A DNA stretch of 34,607 bases from Bacillota bacterium (GTDB taxonomy: Bacteria; Bacillota; Bacilli; Alicyclobacillales; SLC66), in assembly GCA_026627155.1 (NCBI GenBank), contig JAPNUJ010000023.1, forward strand, positions 1 to 34,607, written 5' to 3'. Positions within the stretch are counted from its first letter, which is position 1; each line of letters starts with the position of its first letter. This document shows positions 8,420 to 16,847 of this stretch, one piece after another. A program made the translations under genes and the position numbers. The notes below the pieces were generated by a model. That model worked only from the letters and a program-made list of their open reading frames with translations. It was not told where the DNA came from and did not search any database.

Positions 8420-9310
8420 GTGCGTTTGAGTTACCGCGCCAGAAGAACGATCACCGCGTACTTCATGATCCTCCCGGCGTTCATCCTCACGGCGATCTTT
8501 GTCATGTATCCGATCGTCGACTCGTTTCTCATCAGTTTCTACAAGTGGGACATGCTGAGCGTGAGCAAGCCGTTTGTCGGCATCACCAATTATATCTACA
8601 TTTTTCAGGACCCTTTGTTCCTGCAGGCTCTGAGTAACACCGTGTTGTACGTGGTGTCATTCGTACCCTGCGTCATCGCACTCGGCCTCATCACGGCGCT
8701 GCTACTCAATCAAAAGATTCGCTTCCTCACGTTTTTTCGCTCGGCCATGTTCATCCCCTACTTGACGTCACTGGCCGCAACCGGCATCATCTGGCAGTGG
8801 ATCTTCAACGACCAGTTCGGACTGCTCAACTACTTTCTCGGCCTCTTCGGCGTCAGCGCGCAAAACTGGCTGAACGACCCACAGTGGACCCTGTTTAACA
8901 TGGTGGTCATGGGGGTCTGGCAAAACCTCGGTTACGTCACCGTGATCTTCCTCGCCGGGTTACAAGGTATCAGCCGCGAGTACTATGAAGCCGCCGCTGT
9001 CGATGGCGCCGCCTGGTGGCATAAGTTTCGCATGATCACCTTCCCCTTGCTCTCGCCGACCACATACTTTGTGCTGATTCTCACGACGATCGACGCGTTC
9101 AAGGTGTTTTTGCAGGTATACGTCCTCTACGGCGAATCACCAGGTCCCAACAACAGTGGCATGACGCTGCTTTACTACATGTTCGACAAGGGATTCAACG
9201 ATTATCACATGGGCTATGCCACGGCATCCGCCTATGTCCTGTTCATGATCATCTTCATCTTCACGCTCGCGCAGATGACGCTGTCCCGTCGTGTGCACTA
9301 TGAAGGGTAG
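8420..9310 (+). CDS. ugpA: Carbohydrate / glycerol-3-phosphate ABC transporter permease (UgpA/MalF-type)
   Basis: A 296-residue inner-membrane permease with about six membrane helices (ABC transporter type 1 importer fold). The EAA loop reads EYYEAAAVDGAAWWHKFRMITFPLLSP near residues 195-220, the contact site for the ATPase. The GTG start at 8420 has AAGGAG 4 bases upstream; a TTG two codons later would give a longer spacer. It overlaps the next permease gene or nearly so. With the second permease and the binding protein downstream it forms a CUT1-type importer. No ATPase gene is present; many Bacilli share one MsmX-like ATPase among such systems, which is the likely situation here. The Ugp label rests mainly on the binding protein. 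Confidence 0.85.
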   Translation: MRLSYRARRTITAYFMILPAFILTAIFVMYPIVDSFLISFYKWDMLSVSKPFVGITNYIYIFQDPLFLQALSNTVLYVVSFVPCVIALGLITALLLNQKIRFLTFFRSAMFIPYLTSLAATGIIWQWIFNDQFGLLNYFLGLFGVSAQNWLNDPQWTLFNMVVMGVWQNLGYVTVIFLAGLQGISREYYEAAAVDGAAWWHKFRMITFPLLSPTTYFVLILTTIDAFKVFLQVYVLYGESPGPNNSGMTLLYYMFDKGFNDYHMGYATASAYVLFMIIFIFTLAQMTLSRRVHYEG

Positions 9311-9317
9311 GGCTACC

Positions 9318-10124
9318 GTGCGCAACCTGTTCATTTACATCCCGCTCGCGATCATCGCCCTGTTTGTTCTCGGGCCGTTCATTTGGATGCTCTCCACCTC
9401 TGTGAAACCCAGTGGCGAAGTGTTGTCCGTGATCCCGCACCTGATTCCGAGCCGCTGGGAGTTTGACAATTATGCCAAAGCATTTGCCTCATCGCCATTT
9501 TTGCTGTATTTCTGGAACAGTTTCTTCATCTCCTTCGTCGAGACGGCCGTGGACCTGACGATCGGCGCGATGGCCGCCTATGCGTTTGCGCGCATCGACT
9601 TTATAGGCAAGCGCGCGCTGTTCCTCGTGTTGCTGGCGACGATCATGGTGCCCGGTGAAGTGCTCCTGATCCCGAACTACATTACGATCACCAATCTCGG
9701 TTGGGTCAACTCCTACCAGGGACTGATCGTCCCTTGGCTCGTCAGCGTATTTACCATTTTCCTGATGCGCCAGTACTTCCTCAGTCTCCCTCAGGAGCTC
9801 TTTGATGCGGCCGAGATGGACGGGTGTGGACCTTTGCGAACGCTGTTTCGCATCGTCTTGCCCGTGTCCAAGCCCATCTGGATTACCGCTGCCCTGATCA
9901 AGTTTGTCGGCGCCTGGAATTCATTTTTGTGGGTGCTCGTCGTCGCCAACTCGCCGAGCCTCTACACGCTGCCCGTCGGACTCATCAATTTTTCTTCGAA
10001 CGAAGGCACCGTCTATAACCAGTTGATGGCGGCTGCGACGTTCACCGTGATTCCGCTTGTCATTTTGTTCGCAGTCGGCCAGCGATACTTTGTGGAAGGC
10101 ATTGCGAGAGCGGGAATCAAGTGA
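9318..10124 (+). CDS. ugpE: Carbohydrate / glycerol-3-phosphate ABC transporter permease (UgpE/MalG-type)
   Basis: The second importer permease, about 268 residues with six predicted helices. The EAA loop is ELFDAAEMDGCGPLRTLFRIVLPVSKP, typical of the MalG side, and the C-terminus ends RYFVEGIARAGIK as in CUT1 permeases. I place the start at the GTG at 9318, because GTAGGG lies 5 bases upstream and the protein then opens directly with the first membrane helix. In-frame alternatives are an ATG at 9300 and a GTG at 9291, neither with a ribosome site. The ribosome site overlaps the stop codon of the upstream permease, so translation is probably coupled. Confidence 0.87.
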   Translation: MRNLFIYIPLAIIALFVLGPFIWMLSTSVKPSGEVLSVIPHLIPSRWEFDNYAKAFASSPFLLYFWNSFFISFVETAVDLTIGAMAAYAFARIDFIGKRALFLVLLATIMVPGEVLLIPNYITITNLGWVNSYQGLIVPWLVSVFTIFLMRQYFLSLPQELFDAAEMDGCGPLRTLFRIVLPVSKPIWITAALIKFVGAWNSFLWVLVVANSPSLYTLPVGLINFSSNEGTVYNQLMAAATFTVIPLVILFAVGQRYFVEGIARAGIK

Positions 10125-10266
10125 TGAAGGCACGTGACGACAAGGAGGTGAGCGGACCGACTCGTTAATCGACCGACAGACGGACACCTGCAGATCGAGG
10201 AGAGAGTTGCACGCCGTCGATGGAAAGCCTCACCGACTCTAAGCAAAACACAGGAGGAATCATCCA

Positions 10267-11511
10267 ATGAAACGCTGGACCCTGTCTATCACCGCCGCCA
10301 TCGTCATGTCCTCCGCACTCAGCGGCGCTGCGCTGGCCAACACCAGGCACGCTGCCGCTCCGGTGACGATCACGTTTTACGAGGCCATGCCAGGTCACCT
10401 CGGCAGCACGCTCGCGACCTTGACGAACGAGTTTGAAAAGTCCCACCCCAACATCACGGTGCAACTGATCTACACGGGAAGTTACAGCACTCAACAGCAA
10501 AAACTCGTCGCCGCGCTGGCAGCGAACCAACCGCCCACGATTGCACAGGTTGAAGAGACCTGGACCACGGAGTTCAATCAAAACGGCCGACTGATTCCGA
10601 TGCAATCCGTGCTTCCAGCCGGGACGATCAAGGACATTTTTCCATCACTCCGCGCCGACAATTCGTATGGCGGGAAACTCGTGACGGCTCCGTTTAACCG
10701 CAGCGCCTATGTTCTCTTCTACAATACCGACGACTTTAAGGCGGCCGGGATCAGTCAGCCGCCCCGCACATGGGCCGAGCTCCAGGCGGATGCCAGCAAA
10801 CTGCACCGCGATGGACACTACGGGTTCGGCATGCAGGCGAACTACTACACCTTTGAGATGTTTCTGCACCAGGCGGGCGGAACGGATCTGACCGCAAATG
10901 ACAAAAGGGCGGCATTTGACAGTCCAGCGGGTAGGAAGGCCCTGAACTTCATGTACGACCTCGCCGTGAAGGACAAGTCAGCCCTCGTGATCAGCGAGAA
11001 CGCGTACCTGTCGGATGGCTTCAACACCAACGAGTACGCCATGGACATCGACACCACGGCGGCGATGTCCTTTATCGACAACCCCGCCACCCACTGGCGC
11101 GTGGCACCTTTGCCTGTGGGCACGAAAATGGCGGTCCCCACAGGGGGCACCAACATTGCCCTATTTAAAGGCGCCACCCCGGCGCAGCAGCAGGCGGCTG
11201 GGGCCTATGTCAACTTCCTCATCTCCGATCCGGCCACGGTGGCCTGGGCCAAACAGACCGGGTATCTGCCTGTGCGCATGAGTGCCCTCCACTCACATGC
11301 CTGGATGGCCTACATCGGAGCCAACCCGATCAAAGCGGTAGCGCCCGCAGAATTGCAGTATGCGTTTTTCTCCCCGCGACTGGCTGCGCTCAACTCCGGA
11401 ATGACCTCGGTCACCACTGAGATCGGCGACTGTCTGTCCGGAAGCTTGTCCGTCGCCCAAACCCTCAGCAAGTCCGCCCAAGAGATCAATCAGGCGCTGG
11501 CATCCCAGTAA
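10267..11511 (+). CDS. ugpB: ABC transporter solute-binding protein, family 1 (UgpB-like)
   Basis: A 414-residue exported binding protein for the importer encoded just upstream. It opens with a Sec signal peptide (KR, hydrophobic core, likely cleavage after GAALA near residue 24). The mature start (FYEAMPGHLGSTL, then QLIYTGSY) and later blocks (TIAQVEETW, FNRSAYVLFYNTDDFKAAGI, PTGGTNIALFKGA, AKQTGYLPV) recall the glycerol-3-phosphate-binding protein UgpB from memory; a sugar ligand is equally possible. There is no lipobox cysteine, which is unusual for a Gram-positive binding protein that must stay at the surface. AGGAGG stands 8 bases before the ATG. It is last in its operon, whereas such genes normally put the binding protein first. 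A terminator follows at 11545. Confidence 0.85.
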   Translation: MKRWTLSITAAIVMSSALSGAALANTRHAAAPVTITFYEAMPGHLGSTLATLTNEFEKSHPNITVQLIYTGSYSTQQQKLVAALAANQPPTIAQVEETWTTEFNQNGRLIPMQSVLPAGTIKDIFPSLRADNSYGGKLVTAPFNRSAYVLFYNTDDFKAAGISQPPRTWAELQADASKLHRDGHYGFGMQANYYTFEMFLHQAGGTDLTANDKRAAFDSPAGRKALNFMYDLAVKDKSALVISENAYLSDGFNTNEYAMDIDTTAAMSFIDNPATHWRVAPLPVGTKMAVPTGGTNIALFKGATPAQQQAAGAYVNFLISDPATVAWAKQTGYLPVRMSALHSHAWMAYIGANPIKAVAPAELQYAFFSPRLAALNSGMTSVTTEIGDCLSGSLSVAQTLSKSAQEINQALASQ

Positions 11512-11544
11512 GTCAGTAGAGCCGACAGGACGTCTCTACTACCG

Positions 11545-11587
11545 AACGAGGACCACGGGCTCTTTGCGCGTGGTCCTCGTTTTGTTG
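11545..11587 (+). terminator. Rho-independent terminator after the importer operon
   Basis: A 13-bp stem (AACGAGGACCACG at 11545-11557, complement at 11569-11581) has an 11-base loop and runs into TTTTGTT on the plus strand. It lies between convergent genes. The minus strand shows no U-run, so it mainly serves the importer genes. Confidence 0.85.
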
Positions 11588-11623
11588 GAGTTCCATTTGG
11601 CCGCCCGTCCCGCCAGGGGGCAA

Positions 11624-12253
11624 TCAGGACCAGTTGCTTCGCGCCAACAGGCTTTGAATGTTGGCGACGATCTCCCCCGGATCCAGGTACTCGGTGGGGT
11701 AGGTCCAACGGATATTCCCAAACTGGTCGATCAACACCGTCTTGGTCGTGTGTAGAAAGAACATCGGATCGGACGTCTGTCTTACCTGCACGCCCCACTG
11801 TTGCAAGATGGTGTCGATCTGCGAAGGCGCACTGCGCAGAAAAATCCAGCCTCGGCTGTTGGCATGAAAGTGCTGGCTATACTGCCTGATCACTGACGGT
11901 GTATCATGTACAGGATCAAATGTAACCGCCACGAGTACCACCTTGTTGCCGAACACACCCTGTTGCTCCAACTGATCCTGGACCTGCTCGAAGTGATACA
12001 TCGTCAACGGGCAGATGTTGGGACAGTGCGTATAATACCAGGTCATCAGCACGACCTTGCCGTGCAGGCTGTCCAGTGACAAGGGTTTGCCCGTTGCGAC
12101 ATTGATCGCCGTCAGGTTGGGTGCGGTTCCTGTAACAGGGAGACTGGACAACCCTGCGTTCATCATATACGTGATCTCGCCGGCCAGCACACTCGACAGA
12201 ACAATCGCAATCCCATAGGTCCACAGTTGACTGCGCGTCATTTTGCGCTTCAC
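11624..12253 (-). CDS. SCO1/SenC family copper chaperone for cytochrome oxidase assembly
   Basis: A 209-residue membrane-anchored thioredoxin-fold protein that delivers copper to the CuA site of cytochrome c oxidase. One N-terminal membrane helix (WTYGIAIVLSSVLAGEITYM) precedes the SCO domain. The copper motif CPNIC lies in WYYTHCPNICPLT near residues 72-81, VTFDPVHDTP follows, and the conserved His is in MFFLHTTKTVLID. The B. subtilis counterpart is YpmQ. The start is the GTG at 12253 with AAGGGA about 9 bases upstream; an ATG four codons in is the alternative. It follows a small unknown gene and a flavodoxin gene on the same strand. No oxidase genes are in the window. Its presence implies an aerobic respiratory chain with a copper oxidase. 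Confidence 0.9.
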   Translation of the reverse strand: MKRKMTRSQLWTYGIAIVLSSVLAGEITYMMNAGLSSLPVTGTAPNLTAINVATGKPLSLDSLHGKVVLMTWYYTHCPNICPLTMYHFEQVQDQLEQQGVFGNKVVLVAVTFDPVHDTPSVIRQYSQHFHANSRGWIFLRSAPSQIDTILQQWGVQVRQTSDPMFFLHTTKTVLIDQFGNIRWTYPTEYLDPGEIVANIQSLLARSNWS

Positions 12254-12330
12254 AGCGACACGTCCCTTCCGTCACCGCATGCCCTACAATTCGCTGACGG
12301 TGACGGCGGCTCCTGCAGGCGTGCGAAGAT

Positions 12331-12501
12331 TTACATGCGACGACGGTTTCTGGCTATCTTACTTGCTTCGTCCTCCGCACTCTCACGCTCCTTTGCGACG
12401 AGTTCCCCTTGAGGCACTCCCTGCGCCTGGCTCTTGGACGCCAACGGATTGAGATGGGATGCCGACTTTTCGTCAGCATGCGGATGCGTCTTGTTATCCA
12501 T
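12331..12501 (-). CDS. Small hydrophilic protein of unknown function (56 aa)
   Basis: I do not recognise this protein. It is 56 residues, highly charged, without Cys or a membrane segment. It opens MDNKTHPHADEKSASHLN, has a Gln/Ser middle and ends in a Lys/Glu/Arg-rich probable helix (VAKERESAEDEASKIARNRR). Support for it being real: its ATG at 12501 overlaps the stop of the flavodoxin gene (ATGGATAA), a GAGGGGAGG-type ribosome site lies about 9 bases upstream, and the frame is open to the SCO spacer. It is probably translated by coupling to the flavodoxin. Composition is that of small stress or sporulation-type proteins, but this is only an impression. Confidence 0.6.
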   Translation of the reverse strand: MDNKTHPHADEKSASHLNPLASKSQAQGVPQGELVAKERESAEDEASKIARNRRRM

Positions 12502-13096
12502 ACCATGGCCTCCCCTCTCTAGTCGATCCGGCCATCGAGAGCGCCGCTGCGACGTTGGCGACGCGTTGGCCGAACGCATAGGCCAGTTGCATCTCACCCG
12601 TGCTGGGCTGTCCGGTCGCCAGATCCAGATTGTCGGCCGTCTCGACCACCGCCGCCGCCCCATAGGGGCACCCGTAGCGCACGCGCTCGGGCGTGAGCGG
12701 ACCCGAGTTGGAAACGAGAATCATGCCATGGTGGAGCATGGCTGTGGAGAGGGCGTGAAGCACCGTCTCCAGACCCCCATGTAGCGTCGACGTGGTGGCA
12801 AATACACCGCCCACCTTGCCTTGCAGACCCCCGCTGAGCCACAGCCCGCCGAGGCGCTCAAAGAATCCGGCCATCCGCGGGTTAACGCCGCCAAAATATC
12901 CGGAACTCCCCCAGATGATCGCGTCGGCCTGCGCGACCTCATCGACCTGCGTCTGCTCTGCCACTGTCAGATGCACTTGTGCACCCGTTGCCTGAGCCCC
13001 GCTCGCGATGGCGGTGGCCAGTGTTTCCGTATGTCCCGACAAACTGGCGTGAATGACGTGGACGCGCGTCGTGTCGATCCCTCCTGTCGATGCCAT
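12494..13096 (-). CDS. WrbA-like flavodoxin / NAD(P)H:quinone oxidoreductase
   Basis: About 200 residues of flavodoxin fold, resembling WrbA, an FMN-dependent NAD(P)H:quinone oxidoreductase that guards against one-electron redox cycling. Visible marks: an FMN phosphate loop after strand 1 (HASLSGHTETLA), IIWGSSGYFGGVNPRMAGFFE, GGLWLSGGLQGKVGGVFATTSTLHGG, LHHGMILVSN and PYGAAAV. The start is uncertain. The ATG at 13096 has no ribosome site, while a perfect AGGAGGG at 13079-13085 lies inside the frame with no ATG, GTG or TTG after it; an ACG at 13072 would sit at the right spacing. The gene lies 80 bases after purD and may be read from the same transcript. Its stop overlaps the next small gene. 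Confidence 0.85.
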   Translation of the reverse strand: MASTGGIDTTRVHVIHASLSGHTETLATAIASGAQATGAQVHLTVAEQTQVDEVAQADAIIWGSSGYFGGVNPRMAGFFERLGGLWLSGGLQGKVGGVFATTSTLHGGLETVLHALSTAMLHHGMILVSNSGPLTPERVRYGCPYGAAAVVETADNLDLATGQPSTGEMQLAYAFGQRVANVAAALSMAGSTREGRPWYG

Positions 13097-13176
13097 CAAA
13101 AAGAGTGCCGCAGTCGCAGAGTCTTCTGCAAACCTCGACACCCTGTAGGATTCCCAAGCACTGTCATTCCATGCCC

Positions 13177-14601
13177 TCAGTCGCGCGCCCCGATATCCGT
13201 TCGAAACTGCTTTCCTGAGAACCTCACACGCGCGACAGCCTCGTAGGCGGCCGCTCGCGCAGCGGCCACTGTAGGCCCGCGCCCCACGATGTTGAGCACC
13301 CGCCCCCCATTCGTCACCAACTTTCCATCCTCGCGCAGCGCCGTCCCAGCATGAAGCGGGTAGGCGATCAGGGGCGAGTACCGCGCCCGCTCCGGTTCCA
13401 CAGGCTCTGTCACATCCGGCTTCGCGCCGATCCATTTGCGCCACCCTGCAGGCTCTGCCTGCACCGGCGTGACCGGCAACACGATTGGCTCCGGAAGCGG
13501 ACGCGGATGCTCCATGGCCTGAACCTCGGCCAGTCCTTCGATGACGTCCCCGCGCCGCACGGTCCCGGGGTAGCCGTGCGAGGCGAGCACGACACACACC
13601 GCCGCATCCCGCGACCAGCGCAAGTCGAGCGACGCGACCCGGTCTTCGAGAACGGCGTCGATGACCTCAAGCAGGTCGTTATCCATGAGCTCCAGTGCCA
13701 ACTGCGTCTCCGGGTCACCGAAGCGGGCGTTGAACTCGATCACATACGCCATCTGATTCAGCACGATCACACCTGCGAACAGCACGCCGCGATAGACGAT
13801 CTTATGACGCCGAAAATAGTCAGTAATATTGCCAAATATCCGCTCGTGAACCGCCTTCATCACCGTCGCATTGGCCGCGTGCACCGGGGTTACAGTGCCC
13901 ATCCCCCCCGTATTCGGCCCCTCATCCTTGTCGAAAATCGACTTGTGATCCTTGATCGGCGGCATCAACGCATACCCGCTGCGATCGACGAACGCCATGC
14001 ACGACATCTCGATCCCGCGCAGATACTGTTCGAGGATGACCGTATCGCCCGCGTCGCCGAACGTCTTGGCCAACATGATCTGGCGGACCGCCTGTTCCGC
14101 CTCTTGCCGACTCGAGGCCACGGTCACACCTTTGCCCGCCGCCAGACCATCGGCCTTCACCACGATCGGTCCGTCGTGCTTTTGCAAATGGGCCATCGCG
14201 CTGTGCAAATCGCGAAATGTGTTGTAGTGCGGGGAGGGAACGCCTGCCTTTTGCATCTCAAGCTTCGCAAACGCCTTGCTCGACTCCAGTCGTGCAGCGC
14301 TCATCGTGGGTCCGAAGATCCTGAGCCCCTTCGCCTCGAACACGTCCACGATCCCTCGCGACAGCGGGACCTCCGGTCCGACGATGGTCAGGTCGATATG
14401 CAACTCCACCGCCAGCGCGTAGAGGCCAATCAGATTGTCCGCCTCCAGCGGAATGCAAATGGCCAATTCCGCAATGCCGGGATTGCCCGGCGTCGCGTAC
14501 ATCTGCAAAGACTCGACATCGCCCCGACGCACCGCGTCGCGATGCAACTTCCGAACGATCGCGTGTTCGCGCCCACCGGATCCCACCACCATGATGCGCA
14601 C
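13177..14601 (-). CDS. purD: Phosphoribosylamine-glycine ligase (GARS)
   Basis: Joins glycine to 5-phosphoribosylamine using ATP, step 2 of purine synthesis. An ATP-grasp enzyme: VVGSGGREHAI at the N-terminus, VVKADGLAAGKGV, GPNTGGMGTVTPV, then EFNARFGDPETQ, and the C-terminal FHAGT-like region (YPLHAGTALREDGKLVTNGGRVL). At 474 residues it is about 45-50 longer than usual (about 425). The extra length is a Pro/Glu-rich stretch with WRKWIGAKPDV at about residues 370-410, between the ATP-grasp end and the C-terminal domain. The GTG start at 14601 is supported by AAGGGGGG 7 bases upstream. Last purine gene of the operon, 21 bases after purH. Confidence 0.95.
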   Translation of the reverse strand: MRIMVVGSGGREHAIVRKLHRDAVRRGDVESLQMYATPGNPGIAELAICIPLEADNLIGLYALAVELHIDLTIVGPEVPLSRGIVDVFEAKGLRIFGPTMSAARLESSKAFAKLEMQKAGVPSPHYNTFRDLHSAMAHLQKHDGPIVVKADGLAAGKGVTVASSRQEAEQAVRQIMLAKTFGDAGDTVILEQYLRGIEMSCMAFVDRSGYALMPPIKDHKSIFDKDEGPNTGGMGTVTPVHAANATVMKAVHERIFGNITDYFRRHKIVYRGVLFAGVIVLNQMAYVIEFNARFGDPETQLALELMDNDLLEVIDAVLEDRVASLDLRWSRDAAVCVVLASHGYPGTVRRGDVIEGLAEVQAMEHPRPLPEPIVLPVTPVQAEPAGWRKWIGAKPDVTEPVEPERARYSPLIAYPLHAGTALREDGKLVTNGGRVLNIVGRGPTVAAARAAAYEAVARVRFSGKQFRTDIGARD

Positions 14602-14622
14602 CGTCTGACCCCCCTTGTCCCC

Positions 14623-16158
14623 TCAGTGTTTGAAATGCCGAACCCCGGTAACGACCATGGCGATCCCGTGTGCATCAGCGGCCGCAATCGAGTCGGCATC
14701 CTTGATCGACCCGCCCGGTTGAATGATCGCGCGCACCCCGGCGGCTGCCGCCACCTCGACAGTGTCTGGCATCGGGAAAAAGGCATCGGACGCCAACACG
14801 CTTCCCGCAGCCTTTGCCCCCGCCTGGGCCACCGCGATTTGCGCCGATCCCACCCGATTCATCTGGCCCGCGCCGATGCCCAGCGTCTGCCCCGCCTTTG
14901 TCAAGACGATCGCATTGGACTTGACGTGCTTGACCACGCGCCAGGCGAAGAGCAACTCATCCATCTCTGCAGACGTCGGCACACGTTTTGAGACCAACGT
15001 TAAATCCGCTGCCGTCACCTGTCGCAAGTCCAGATCTTGAACGAGCAGACCACCGGTCACACTCTTGACACTGAGGCCGTCATCCTCCGAACGGACAAGC
15101 GACGGCAACTCGAGCACGCGGACATTGCGCTTTTTCGCCAGCTTCACCAGAGCTTGGGGGCTGAAGGCCGGGGCGATGACGATCTCGAGAAACAGTTCCG
15201 TCAGTCGTGCGGCCGTGGCCTCGTCGAGCGGTCGATTGAGCGCCACGATTCCGCCGAAAATCGAGATCGGGTCCGCGTCATACGCGCGGCTGAATGCTTC
15301 CAGTCCAGTCTCGCCCGTGCCGACGCCGCAGGGATTCATGTGTTTGACAGCCACCGCCGTCGGACGGTCAAACTCGGCAAGCAGTTCGAGTGCGGCGTTG
15401 GCATCCTGAATGTTGTTGTACGACAACTCCTTGCCCTGCAGTTGGCGCGCGCCCGCCAACGAATTGCGTTGGACCGGCTCACGCCGGTAGAATGCCGCTT
15501 TTTGGTGCGGGTTCTCTCCGTATCGCAAGCCCTGCGCCCGTGCGAACGTGAGCGTAAGATGCTCCGGAAAGTCTTCTCCCGTCTGGCGCGTCAGGTACTC
15601 GGCAATGCGGGCGTCATACGCAGCCGTGTGTCGAAACACCTTGGCTGCCAACGCAAAGCGTTCCTCAACCGTCAGTGCAGCGCCTTGCGCCAAACGTTCG
15701 CCAATCCACAGGTAGTCCGTCGGATCGACGACCGTCGCGACAAACGGATAATTTTTGGCGGCTGAGCGAAGCATCGTCGGGCCGCCGATGTCGATCTTCT
15801 CGATCGCCTCGGGCAGCGTGACGCCGGGCTTTTGAATCGTCTCCGCAAAGGGGTACAGGTTGACGACCACATAATCGATCATTTCGATCCCGTGCGCACG
15901 CGCCGCCTCCATATGGGAGGGTTGATCGCGCATCGCCAGCAGACCGCCATGGATTGCCGGATGAAGCGTCTTGAGTCGCCCGTCCATCATCTCGGGAAAT
16001 TGTGTGACTGCAGACACTTCTTGAACGGCGATCCCTGCGTCCTGAAGAGCCTGATATGTACCGCCGGTCGAGATGAGTTCAATGCCGGCCGCTTGCAACT
16101 GGCGGGCAAATTCTATGATCCCTTGCTTGTCAGAGACACTGAGCAGTGCTCTTGGCAT
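14623..16158 (-). CDS. purH: Bifunctional AICAR formyltransferase / IMP cyclohydrolase
   Basis: Catalyses the last two steps to IMP. The 511-residue protein has the N-terminal cyclohydrolase domain (ALLSVSDKQGI, STGGTYQAL, MDGRLKTLHPAIHGG) and the C-terminal transformylase (RYGENPHQ, VKHMNPCGVG, SDAFFPMPDTVE, IIQPGGSIKD, ending TGVRHFKH). Length equals the B. subtilis enzyme (512). I chose the ATG at 16158 because an AGGTG ribosome site lies about 9 bases upstream; the GTG four codons earlier overlaps that site. It sits 18 bases after purN and 21 before purD. Confidence 0.96.
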   Translation of the reverse strand: MPRALLSVSDKQGIIEFARQLQAAGIELISTGGTYQALQDAGIAVQEVSAVTQFPEMMDGRLKTLHPAIHGGLLAMRDQPSHMEAARAHGIEMIDYVVVNLYPFAETIQKPGVTLPEAIEKIDIGGPTMLRSAAKNYPFVATVVDPTDYLWIGERLAQGAALTVEERFALAAKVFRHTAAYDARIAEYLTRQTGEDFPEHLTLTFARAQGLRYGENPHQKAAFYRREPVQRNSLAGARQLQGKELSYNNIQDANAALELLAEFDRPTAVAVKHMNPCGVGTGETGLEAFSRAYDADPISIFGGIVALNRPLDEATAARLTELFLEIVIAPAFSPQALVKLAKKRNVRVLELPSLVRSEDDGLSVKSVTGGLLVQDLDLRQVTAADLTLVSKRVPTSAEMDELLFAWRVVKHVKSNAIVLTKAGQTLGIGAGQMNRVGSAQIAVAQAGAKAAGSVLASDAFFPMPDTVEVAAAAGVRAIIQPGGSIKDADSIAAADAHGIAMVVTGVRHFKH

Positions 16159-16176
16159 GTGGCTGAACACCTCACT

Positions 16177-16815
16177 TTAGATAGACTCGTTGACACTGTG
16201 TTGATATCGCGCGCAGAGTTGTCCGACGACAGACGGCAACAGCGCGTGTTCCACTTCATGGATGCGAGCCGTGAGGGTGGTCAGCGAGTCGCTCGGGAAC
16301 ACCGGTACGGATCGCTGCGCCAGGATCGGACCCGTGTCCATACCCGAATCCACAAAATGCACCGTCACGCCCGTCTCGGACACGCCCGCGGCGAGTGCCT
16401 GTGCGGGGGCATGCAACCCCGGAAACGCGGGCAACAAGGACGGATGAATGTTGATCATGCGCCCTTCCCACGGCAGCAACAACGCGGCCCCGACGACTCG
16501 CATGTAGCCCGCCAACACGATCAGGTCGATCCGCTGTTCTCGCAGATAGCCGACCGCCTGTGCCTCCCAGGCGTCCCTGCCGCCAAGCGACTTGTGCGTG
16601 GCCCGCCAGGACGCGATGCCCTGATCGTCCGCCCACCTTGCCGCACCGCAATCGGGGCGATCGCTGACGAGACAGACCACCTCGCCTCCGGCCAAGCCAC
16701 CAGCGCGGCTACATTCGACCAAGTTGCGAAAATTACTGCCCGTGCCCGAGGCCAAAACGGCGATTCGGACCCTGTCGTCTGATCTCGCTGGCGCCGAGGC
16801 TGTGCTCGTCGTCAT
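16177..16815 (-). CDS. purN: Phosphoribosylglycinamide formyltransferase (GART)
   Basis: Transfers the formyl group of 10-formyl-THF to GAR, step 3 of the pathway. Family marks are ASGTGSNFRNL at the N-terminus, INIHPSLLPAFPGLHAP with the catalytic Asn and His, and VHFVDSGMDTGPILAQ with the catalytic Asp. With the ATG at 16815 the protein is 212 residues, slightly above the usual 190-210. This start is chosen because GGGAGGA sits 6 bases upstream. An ATG at 16851 overlaps the purM stop (ATGA) and would add 12 unconserved residues but lacks a ribosome site. Confidence 0.95.
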   Translation of the reverse strand: MTTSTASAPARSDDRVRIAVLASGTGSNFRNLVECSRAGGLAGGEVVCLVSDRPDCGAARWADDQGIASWRATHKSLGGRDAWEAQAVGYLREQRIDLIVLAGYMRVVGAALLLPWEGRMINIHPSLLPAFPGLHAPAQALAAGVSETGVTVHFVDSGMDTGPILAQRSVPVFPSDSLTTLTARIHEVEHALLPSVVGQLCARYQHSVNESI

Positions 16816-16847
16816 CGGACGTCCTCCCCCCAGGCGTTTGTCCTCAC

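Noticed and set aside
10125..10266. A 14-codon frame between the permease and binding-protein genes
   Set aside because: Too short, with no ribosome site of its own.
13097..13597. A long N-terminal extension of the WrbA-like flavodoxin
   Set aside because: It overlaps purD in another frame and is not flavodoxin-like; the domain begins near 13067.
13351..14991. A 546-codon open frame on the plus strand opposite purD/purH
   Set aside because: It is the antisense shadow of GC-rich coding DNA. It is rich in Arg, His and Asp, lacks any family motif, and purD and purH on the other strand are unmistakable.
15832..16782. A 316-codon plus-strand frame across purH/purN
   Set aside because: Shadow of two well-defined purine genes, with the typical Arg/His-rich composition.
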